64,000 bases of DNA from Bradyrhizobium sp. AT1 (GTDB lineage: Bacteria; Pseudomonadota; Alphaproteobacteria; Rhizobiales; Xanthobacteraceae), in NCBI RefSeq assembly GCF_001590795.1, contig NZ_JXDL01000001.1, positions 6,199,598 through 6,263,597 on the forward strand. Reading direction: 5' to 3'. The notes beneath the pieces were generated by a model that saw only the letters and a list, made by a program, of their open reading frames with translations, was not told where the DNA came from and did not search any database. A program made the position numbers and the translations under genes. Of this stretch, positions 8,828-17,100 are shown piece after piece (positions within the stretch are counted from its first letter, which is position 1; each line of letters begins with the position of its first letter).

Positions 8828-10318
8828 TCACTTCGAGGGCGCCTCGGTCGCGCTGTTCGCGGGGTCGCGCACATGGATCACGGCGATATCGTCCGCATAG
8901 ATCCGCTTCCAGCCCTTGAGCTGGTCGAGGATCTGTGGGCCCGGCGCGTCGGCGACCAGCAGCGTCGCGTCGATCCTGTACTCGTCGAGCAGGCGCGGCA
9001 GCAGCTCGGGCTTCTTGCCCTCCGTCGCCTTGAAGAAATCCATGACGAACTTCTCGCCATAGAGCTCGGCGCGGCCGTCGACGAAGACCGGAATGTCGCG
9101 CGAGATCAGATAGCCGCCGAACTGGTAGGCATTGAAGATGCGCTTCACCCCGAGCTTCTCGAGCAGGTCGACCGCCGCAACCGGGGTCTGCGTCATCGTG
9201 AAGGTGAAGCGGTGGTGTCCCATGTAGAGCGACGTCGAGGTCCAGCTTGCCGCCACGATCATCAGCGCGCCCAGCGCGGTGACATAGCGGGCCGGCCAGC
9301 GGTCGGCGCCGATGGCGTCCGGTGCGCGGCGCGGAAACATCTCGCCCAGCGGCTTTGCCAGCACCAGCGGCACAAGGAACGCAAAAGCCTCGATGCTTCT
9401 GACATGGGTCAGCGCGCTCCAGGTCAGGAACAGGATCAGGAAGATCCGGGGCGCGGATAGCACGAGGCCGCGATAATAGCCGAATGCGATCAGGCCGAGC
9501 AGGGCGCCTTCGAAGGAAGTGAACGTGGCGAAGTTCGCCGGCATCCATTCGAAGATCAGCGACAGCAGCTCGCCAAGGCCGAGGATGTTGGTCGCGCCCT
9601 GCAGCGTCCGCCAGCCATAGGGCGTGCAGCAGCTCGCGATCAGCGCGCCGATTCCGAACAGCACCCAGCGCATGAACAGCCGAAGTCGTCGTCCCTTCTC
9701 GGCATGCTCGACCGCCTCGAGCGAGATCGGGCCGATCAGCGCCAGGCCCAGCACGAAGCCGCCGTGCAAATTGGCCCAGAGCGCCATCACCGGCAGCCAG
9801 GTCCAGGACGGCGCGCTCCTGCGGTCGGCGGCTTGCATCAGCAGGCCGCACCACGCGACCAGGACGGGCAGCGCCAGGATATGCGGCCGCGCCAGCACGT
9901 GATGGATCGACAGCAGCAGCGCCAGCATCGCGAACAGCACGGCGCGCGGTGCCTCGATCTGCACGTCGAGCAGGTGGACGAAGATTGCGAGCGTGAGCGC
10001 GACCGCGAGGGCGGTGAGAATGACGGGACCTGCCCAGCCCCATTGCGCGTGGGAGAAGGCGAACAGCACCTGCGACAGCCACGACGTCGAGATCCACGGC
10101 GCGCCGGTTCGCGTGAAGGAATAGATGTCGGTGGTGGGCATGGCGCCGTGATCGAGGATCCATTGCCCGATCTTGATCTGCCAGAACGAGTCGGAATCCT
10201 GAAGCAGCGTGTCGCCGAGAAAGAGGTAGAACAGGTAGGCTCCGGCTCCGACGCATAGCGGCACCAGGGCCCTCGCGCGGCCCTGCACTACGATGCTGTT
10301 GGCAAAGGAAAGGGACAT
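8828..10318 (-). CDS. Polytopic membrane protein, putative GT-C-like glycosyltransferase (paralogue B)
   Basis: About 496 residues from ATG 10318 (MSLSFANS). The frame extends further upstream to 10435, but that extension is Arg/Pro-rich and not membrane-like. It shares with the protein at 5544-6989 the motifs DSDSFWQIKIGQWI, GAPWISTSWLSQ, an ARPHILALPV segment, WANLHGGFVLGLALIGP, GGYLISRDIPVFVDGRAELY and a terminal DDIAVIHVR, with similar spacing. It is transcribed in the same direction as the GtrB-like gene, about 150 bp upstream of it, so it may head that operon. The function is inferred as for paralogue A. Confidence 0.75.
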   Translation of the reverse strand: MSLSFANSIVVQGRARALVPLCVGAGAYLFYLFLGDTLLQDSDSFWQIKIGQWILDHGAMPTTDIYSFTRTGAPWISTSWLSQVLFAFSHAQWGWAGPVILTALAVALTLAIFVHLLDVQIEAPRAVLFAMLALLLSIHHVLARPHILALPVLVAWCGLLMQAADRRSAPSWTWLPVMALWANLHGGFVLGLALIGPISLEAVEHAEKGRRLRLFMRWVLFGIGALIASCCTPYGWRTLQGATNILGLGELLSLIFEWMPANFATFTSFEGALLGLIAFGYYRGLVLSAPRIFLILFLTWSALTHVRSIEAFAFLVPLVLAKPLGEMFPRRAPDAIGADRWPARYVTALGALMIVAASWTSTSLYMGHHRFTFTMTQTPVAAVDLLEKLGVKRIFNAYQFGGYLISRDIPVFVDGRAELYGEKFVMDFFKATEGKKPELLPRLLDEYRIDATLLVADAPGPQILDQLKGWKRIYADDIAVIHVRDPANSATEAPSK

Positions 10319-10619
10319 GCCGCCTCGTCGTCCTGTTGTTCTTGTCGCGTCGGTCCGAGCGGGCGGCATTGGACCACGGGCGGTCATAACTTCGGGTAAA
10401 CCGGCAGCGCGATGCCGGTGTGATGTCCGGACCATTTAACGGATTGTTTTAGATTTCGGTTTACCATCGGCGAATACACGCAAACCGCCCGATGTTTACG
10501 CAGTCGAATTAACTGCGGCGCAATTCTTTGCCTCTACGTTCGGTTTCATGGTCGGGCGGCGCTGGGAAGCCGAAAAGACCGGATCAGTTGTAGCCTCGTG
10601 TACTCATTTGGAGCACTCT
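10319..10619. other. Intergenic region upstream of the pilin gene
   Basis: About 300 bp between the divergent membrane protein and the Flp pilin. An Arg-rich open frame continues from the membrane-protein gene to 10435 but is not convincing as protein. The part from 10430 on is AT-rich (ATTTAAC, TTGTTTTAG and similar) and must hold the pilin promoter; no consensus box could be fixed with confidence. Confidence 0.5.
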
Positions 10620-10784
10620 ATGAAGAACCTCGTTTCGCGTTTCATGAAGGATGAATCCGGCGCCACCGCCATTGAATACGGCCTGATCGCCGCCGGCATC
10701 GCGCTGGCGATCATCACCGTCGTCAACAACCTCGGCACCACGCTGAACACCAAGTTCACCTCGATCTCGACCAGCCTCAAGTAA
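10620..10784 (+). CDS. Flp/Fap-type pilin
   Basis: A 54-residue prepilin. The leader KNLVSRFMKDESG is followed by the Flp signature ATAIEYGLIAAGIALAI, giving predicted cleavage after Gly and before the EYG-containing hydrophobic helix, as for TadV/CpaA-type prepilin peptidases. The tail TTLNTKFTSISTSLK is short and polar. Start chosen at ATG 10620; the 24 codons upstream in frame are not pilin-like. No tad/cpa assembly gene is in the window, so this is an orphan pilin unless the machinery lies elsewhere. A strong terminator follows. Confidence 0.93.
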   Translation: MKNLVSRFMKDESGATAIEYGLIAAGIALAIITVVNNLGTTLNTKFTSISTSLK

Positions 10785-10808
10785 GGCCGGACGAACCAGG
10801 AATTTTCG

Positions 10809-10840
10809 AGAGCCCCGTCATTGACGGGGCTCTTTTCTTT
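10809..10840 (+). terminator. Intrinsic terminator of the pilin gene
   Basis: AGAGCCCCGTCA (10809-10820) and TGACGGGGCTCT (10822-10833) form a perfect inverted repeat, followed by TTTCTTT. This is a strong rho-independent terminator 24 bp after the pilin stop. It also lies just past the end of the convergent PAP2 gene. Confidence 0.88.
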
Positions 10841-10869
10841 TGGGCGAGCTCCCAGCTCGACCTCTCAAG

Positions 10870-11874
10870 TCAACTTTCTTGGGCGATGCTTGCCAGTCCG
10901 GTCGACGAAGCCGGCGCGGCGGATTTGCGCGGCGCGCGGCTGCGGTCGAGGTAGAATGTCGCGGCCCAGATCGAGGCTGCGGCGAGCACGATACCGGCCG
11001 CGACGTCGATGATGTAATGCGCGCCGATCACCGGCGTCGCCGCGATCATCAGCAGGTTGAGCGCGGCCGCGAGGCCGCCGAGGCCGCGGACCGGCCACAG
11101 CGCCCACATGTAGAGCACGGCCGATGCGGCGTGAAAGCTCGGAAACGAGACGATGCCGGAGAGAGAGAACAGCCGAAGCTGGTCCAGGCTGCCGTCCCGA
11201 AGCGCGAGGATGTCGCGCAGCTGTCCGGCATAGACCGCGGTGTTGATCTCGGGGAAATGCGCGGCCGGCAAATGCAGTGCGTAATAGGTGCCGATCGCGG
11301 GCACGACCGCCGAAATCGTGATGGTGACCGCGAGCGCAAGGCTCATCGCGAGCATGAACAATTGCAGCCGCACATAACGCGCCGTCAGTGCCAGCACGAC
11401 GGGAATGCCGAGCAGCGGAAACTTGATCAATCCGTAGGCGCGCGCGAGGCAGGTTGCGAGCCAGGGATGATCGTTGACGTAACGCGCGATCGGTTCCGGA
11501 TCGAGGCCGAGCGCCCGGTCGATCGCCAGCAGCGCCCCGTCCTGGAGCGGCCAGTTCAGCTTGCCCGCGACGTAACTCAGTGGTCCGACGATGGCGCAGG
11601 TGAGAATGACCTGTCCGATGGTGCCGAGGGAAAACACCAGCTTCGGATCCGCGAGCTCGCCTTTGACGCGCCGGTGGCCATAGGTGACCGCGAGCAGCAC
11701 CGCGGCGATCGCCACGGTCGCGCCGTAGGCGACCGGCTCGAGGCTCAGTCCGGTGGCGGGAAGGCCGATCGCCAGCAGGGTCGCCATCCCGAAGATCGGA
11801 AGCCAGTTGAGGTGGAAAAGCTGCCAGGCGGTCCGGGCATCCGTGTCGAGCATGGTGGACCCATGGTATTGCAT
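10870..11874 (-). CDS. PAP2-family membrane phosphatase / phosphotransferase
   Basis: A 334-residue polytopic protein. The PAP2 catalytic signatures are near the C-terminus: SFPSFHAASA carries the first active His, and GAHYIIDVAAG carries the second His and the Asp. The PSFH form (rather than PSGH) is typical of the subgroup containing inositol-phosphorylceramide-synthase-like and PAP2_3 enzymes. The substrate may be a lipid phosphate or polyprenyl diphosphate; this is inference. Starts at ATG 11874 or 11853; a GGAGG lies directly upstream of the first. It is transcribed away from the RTX gene's terminator, from its own promoter. Confidence 0.85.
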   Translation of the reverse strand: MQYHGSTMLDTDARTAWQLFHLNWLPIFGMATLLAIGLPATGLSLEPVAYGATVAIAAVLLAVTYGHRRVKGELADPKLVFSLGTIGQVILTCAIVGPLSYVAGKLNWPLQDGALLAIDRALGLDPEPIARYVNDHPWLATCLARAYGLIKFPLLGIPVVLALTARYVRLQLFMLAMSLALAVTITISAVVPAIGTYYALHLPAAHFPEINTAVYAGQLRDILALRDGSLDQLRLFSLSGIVSFPSFHAASAVLYMWALWPVRGLGGLAAALNLLMIAATPVIGAHYIIDVAAGIVLAAASIWAATFYLDRSRAPRKSAAPASSTGLASIAQES

Positions 11875-11909
11875 TGCCTCCGTACAGTTACGGACCCGCT
11901 TTAAGGTTG

Positions 11910-11930
11910 CGATAACAAGTGTAGTTATCG
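11910..11930 (-). promoter_or_regulatory. Palindrome upstream of the PAP2 gene, candidate operator
   Basis: CGATAAC (11910-11916) and GTTATCG (11924-11930) are perfect 7-bp arms with a 7-nt spacer. They lie 36-56 bp upstream of the PAP2 ATG, in an AT-rich stretch where the promoter is expected. No regulator is identified. Confidence 0.4.
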
Positions 11931-11984
11931 AATTTACAACCTCTGCATGGGACTTTTAGAGGCTTGCGGCGCGGCAGCGAATTG

Positions 11985-12040
11985 AGTGACGACGCGCCCG
12001 GCCGCAGGCCATGCCGGACCGGAAGCGCGCCATGATTTGT
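11985..12040. repeat. Partial copy of the sequence around the TetR-gene start
   Basis: This stretch shares AGTGACGA and GGAAGCGCGCCATG (12021-12034), with similar bases between and after them, with 21855-21925 at the 5' end of the TetR gene. The two copies differ by a gap of about 11 nt. Here no TetR-like frame follows. The alignment was made by eye. Confidence 0.4.
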
Positions 12041-12072
12041 CGGAGGATCTGGCCAGTTCGCCAGATCCTCCG
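12041..12072 (-). terminator. Hairpin downstream of the RTX gene
   Basis: Perfect 13-bp arms CGGAGGATCTGGC (12041-12053) and GCCAGATCCTCCG (12060-12072) with a 6-nt loop, 24 bp past the RTX stop on the minus strand. No T-run follows, so termination efficiency is uncertain, but the stem is very stable. Confidence 0.6.
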
Positions 12073-12095
12073 AACGCGTCACGTCCCCGGCCGGG

Positions 12096-14183
12096 TCAAC
12101 TCAGGATGAAGTCGTCCGCGAACGTGATCTGACCGGGCATGACATTCGCCAGCCAGATCTCGGATGATCCGAACTGGACGAGCACGCCGCCCTCCGCATA
12201 TTCCGTCAGAGTGACGTTCTGCGCCGCGTTCTCTGCGGTGACGCCGGTGCCGCGCATGTCGATCTTGTCGCTGCCGTCGGTGAAATCGTCGACCTGGAAC
12301 GCGCCGCTGCCGGCGTTGAACACCAGGACGTCGGCGCCGGCGCCGGTTGTGATCCACTTGACGCCGCCCTGTCCCTGGAAGGTGTCGTTGCCCGCGCCAC
12401 CTTGCATGACGTCATCACCGGCGCCGCCGCGCAGGACATCGTTACCATCCTCGCCGAACAGCACGTCGTTGCCGCTGCTCCCGGTGATGATGTTGTCGAG
12501 CGCGTTGCCGGCCGCGGTGAAGCCGCCGCCGTTCGTCCCCGTGAGATTCTCGAAATTGTCACCGAGCGTATAGGACGAGAGCGAGGTCTGCACCTCGTCG
12601 ATGCCTTCATTGGCGCTCTCGTTGACGACGTCATTGCTGGAATCGACGATATAGATGTCGTTTCCGGTGCCGCCGTTCATGGTGTCGTTGCCGGCCCCTC
12701 CGTCCAGAACGTCGTTGCCGCCGAGACCGTTCAGGGTATCGTTGCCGCCGAGCCCGTTGAGCGTGTCGCCCTCGTTCGTGCCGATCAGCGTGTCGGCCGC
12801 CGATGTCCCGTTCTGCGTGACGCCGGCGGCGTCCGTGACCGCCAGCGTGAAGACCTTGTCGAAGCTCAGCCCGCCCTGATCGACGATACGAACCACGACA
12901 TCGTGCGAGGTGGCCGTCTCGTAATCGAGCAACGCTCCGTTCGCGACCGTGATCTGGCCGGTCGCGGCATTGATTGCGAAGCGGCCGCCGGCATTGTCCG
13001 TGAGCGAATAGCTCAGCACGGCTCCGGCGTCGGGATCTACGCCCGTCACCGTTCCGACGACGGTCCCATTGGTCGAATTCTCCGCAATCGAACCTCCGCT
13101 CAAGGTCGCGTTGGTCGGAGCGTGATTGTCTCCGCCGCCGGACGTGTCGAAGACGAAGTCGTCGAATGTGATCTGGCCCGGCATGATGTTCTCGAACCAG
13201 ATCTGCGAGGTCCCGAATTCGACGAGGACCCCGCCTTCCGCATATTCGGTCAGGGTGACGTTCTGCGCGGCATTCTGCGCCGTGACACCGGTGCCGCGCA
13301 TGTTGATCTTGTCGTTACCGTCGCTGAAGTCGTCGACCTGCAAATATCCGCTGGCGCCGTTGAGGATCAGCGTGTCCTGGCCGGTGCCTGTCGTGATCCA
13401 GTTCTGGCCGCCTTGGCCGTCGAAGATGTCGTTGCCGGCGCCGCCCTGCAGAACGTCGTCGCCGGCTCCGCCCAGCAACGTATCGTTGCCGTCACCGCCG
13501 AACAGGACGTCGTTGCCGCTGTTGCCCTTGATGACGTTGTCGAGGGCGTTGCCGCTTGCCGTCAGCGCCGTAGACGTCGTGGCCGTCACATTTTCGACGT
13601 TCGCGCCGAGCGTATAGCTCGACAGCGAGGTGCGAATCTCGTCGATCCCCTCGTTGGCCGTCTCGTTCACGACGTCGCCGGCCGCGTCGACGATGTAGAC
13701 GTCGTTCCCGGCGCCGCCGGTCATGGTGTCGTTGCCCGTACCTCCGTCGAGCGTGTCGTTGCCGCCGAGGCCGTTCAGAACATCATTGCCGTCAAGTCCG
13801 TTGAGGACGTCGTTTTCTTCCGTGCCGGTCAGGGTGTCGGCCGCCGAGGTGCCGTTCAGGGTCGCGCCCGCGACGTCGGTGACAGCGAGTACGAACACCT
13901 CGTCGTAAGTCAGGCCGCCCTGGTCCGTGACCCGGACCGTCACGTTGTGCGACGTTGCGGTCTCGTAGTCGAGCAGCGCACCATCGGCGACCGTGATCTG
14001 GCCGGAGGTCGCATTGATGGCGAAGCGTCCTCCTGCGTTGTCCGTCAGGGAATAGGTCAGGACGGCGCCGCTGTCCGGATCGACGCCGGCGACCGTTCCG
14101 ACCACCGCGCCGTTGCCGGAGTTCTCGGCAATAGTGCCGCCGCTCAAGGTCGCATCGCTCGGAGCCTGGTTACCCGCCTCGTT
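12096..14183 (-). repeat. 1044-bp in-frame tandem duplication within the RTX gene
   Basis: Matching landmarks recur exactly 1044 bp (348 codons) apart: CGCTCAAGGT at 13097 and 14141, GGTGTCGTTG at 12681 and 13725. Each unit holds one cadherin-like module, an RTX block and a conserved module (GGVLV-FG ... MPGQITF). The unit edges are approximate. Confidence 0.85.
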
Positions 14184-17100
14184 GACGTCGGTCACGGCAA
14201 TCGTGAACACCTTGTCGAAGGCCAGCCCGCCCTGATCCACGACATGAACAGTAATGGCGTGGGACGTCGTTGCCTCGTAGTCGAGCAGCGAACCATCGGC
14301 CACGGTGATCTGGCCGGTTGCTGCGTCGATCGCGAAGCGCCCGCCGGCGTTGTCCGTCAGCGAATAGCTCAGGACGGCCCCGGCATCGGGATCGACGCCG
14401 GCCACGGTTCCGACGATGGTGCCGCTCGCCGCATTTTCGGCCACCGAGCCGCCGGCCAGGGTCGCGTCGGTCGGTGCCTCGTTGACGTCAGTGAGACCGA
14501 GCGTGAACGATTTGTCGAAAGTCAGCCCGCCCTGGTCGGTCACCCGGACCGTGACACTGTGCGATGCCGCGGCCTCGTAGTTCAGCAGCGCGCCGTTCAG
14601 GACCGTGATCTGACCCGTCGCGGCGCTTATCGCAAAGCGCCCGCCGGCATCATCGATCAAACCATAGGTCAGCGTCGCGCCGGCGTCGGCGTCGATACCG
14701 GCGACTGTGCCGACCGCAGTTCCATTGGCGGCATTTTCGGCCACCGAGCCACCGATCAGCGTAGCCTCGATCGGTGATTCGTTGACATTGGTCAGGTCCA
14801 GCATGAACGACTTGTCGAAGCTGACCCCGTCCTGATCGGTAACTCGCACAGTCACGCTGTGCGAGGTGTTTGTCTCATAGTCGAGTAGCGTTCCATTCGC
14901 GACGGTGATTGCGCCCGTAGTTGCGTTGATTGCAAATCGCCCGCCCGCGTCGCCCGTCAGGCTATACGTCAATGTCGCATCTGGATCCGGATCGACTCCT
15001 ACTACCGTTCCGACCAGTGTGCCAATGACCGCGTTTTCGGCAATGGAGTTGCCAGTCAGGGCCGCGTCAGTGGGGGCATAGCCACTGGCAGCTTGAATGT
15101 TTGCTCGATCCCAAACCGTCCCGTCCGCAAACGTGACCTGGCCGAGCCCGGTCGATTGCCCGGTGTCGGCATAGTGGTCCTTCACGCGGATCGTGTCGCC
15201 GGTCGGAACGACCGTGATGAGCAGATCAGTGCCTGCAAAAGAAAATCGCAGGTCGGTTACGCTCAGATCCGTCAGCTGCAACCCGACCGGGGAATCTGCC
15301 TCGATGATGTCGTTACCGTCTCCTTCGGCATAGACGATGACATCCCCGCTGCCGACGAACCGGATGTGGTCATTTCCGGTGCCGCCAGTGACGGTGTCGT
15401 TGAAACCGGTCCCGTTGATGAGATCATCGCCGGAGCTGGACTGGCTCGCAACGACGATCGCAGCGACCGCCTCTGCTGAAATCGAGGTGCCGTTCGAGAA
15501 CTGGAATAGTTCGATACCTTCGCCCTGCTGAAGCTGACCGGCGATAACGATGCTTCCGCCTCCATTGGCGATGGTCACCTTGGCGTCGTTCTGGCCCTGC
15601 CATTGGAAATTCACATCGTCCAGATCGAGGCCGGGTCCGAATACCAGCAAATCCTGCTCATTCGGAAGATTGGCGTTATCAAACAGGAAGTCATCGCCAT
15701 CTCCGATCGAGAAATGATACGTGTCGCTGCCGTATCCACCCGACAAGGTGTCGTCGCCAGCGCCGCCAGTGATCGTGTCGTTACCACCGCCAGCGTCGAG
15801 AACGTTGTCTGCCCCACTACCGATCAGGATGTCATTCCCGCCGTTGAAAGCGGCGGAAACGTTCTCGATGCCTGCGAGGGTATCAGATCCAATGTCGGCA
15901 CCTGTCGCAGTTCCATTCTGCAAATCTACGGTGATCGCCGAGCTGATGCTCCAGAACACTAGTTCATCGCCTGCCCCGTCGCCACCATTGATGATGTCAT
16001 TGCCGTCGGATGCTTCCGCGACGAAAATGTCGTTGCCGGCTCCGCCATTCAGCACGTCAGACCCGGCACCCCCGTTAATTTCGTCGTTGCCACCGGCTCC
16101 GTCGACGATATCATCGCCACCGTTGCCTTTGATCCAATTTCCGAAAGAGTCTCCCGTCAGCGTTTCCGCAGCTTCAGTCCCGATGATGTCTCCGATCGGC
16201 GCCTGAAATCCAGCCGCCAGCTCGATCGCGGCCCGATCCAGAACGCTGCCATCCGCGAACTCGATCTGAGAGAGGCCAAGCGGCGCTTGGCCGAGATCGA
16301 ACTGCCCAAAAACCCGAATCGTCTTTCCAGTCGTCCCGATGGTGACGATCAGATCGTAAGAACTCCCCGCTTCGAACGAAAACGTCACGTCCGCGAGATT
16401 AAGGTCCGTCAGCACCAGAGTGTTGACGTCGGTCTCGGATGCGATCTCACCAATGATGTCGCTGCCATCGGCTGAGGAATAGTAATAGGTGTCGGACCCA
16501 CCACCTCCGGCCAATTCGTCATCACCGGCACCGCCGGTCAGAACGTCATCACCGCTCCCGCCATCTAGTACGTCTACGCCTGCTTTACCCTCGAGTACGT
16601 CGTTCCCGCTTAGGCCAAGCAGGTCGTCATCGGTATTCGAACCGAGGAGGTGATCGTCTCCGACCGCCGAAGTTGAGGCGTCAAGCTGTCGCTGCTGGCC
16701 CCCGTCCGATTCGGTGCCAATCTGGGTCGTGACCGGAATGGGAATAGACACACTGTCATACCAGTGATCAGCCCACGTCGAATGCGGAACACTATCGAGA
16801 CCAAGCATCCCGGCCTTGAAGTTCTCGATGACGACGACGATCTCGGGAGCACCCTTGTAACCAACGTCCCGGAACGTCAGCTCGAGATTGCCGTTCTTCA
16901 GTTTCGCCTCGTAATCGACGGCGAATTTTTCCTCTGGGCGGTCGGGCACTTCGATGTACCAGTGCCCCTGCAAACTCGCATACAGCGAGCCAGGCGGGCC
17001 ATATACTCCCGTTCCGATCACGATGGCCCAATCACTATATGTCGGTTTGTAGGAATACTGATCCTCGGAGTCTTTGAGGCTTGCGACGTCGCTCGCACGG

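Noticed and set aside
10436..10450. Possible CtrA box (TTAA-N7-TTTT) upstream of the pilin gene
   Set aside because: The second half-site does not match TTAA; AT-rich promoter sequence makes such hits likely by chance.
12402..14777. 791-codon open frame antisense to the RTX gene
   Set aside because: The repeated nonapeptide codons create a repetitive Val/Asp/Arg-rich shadow; no start signal or family.
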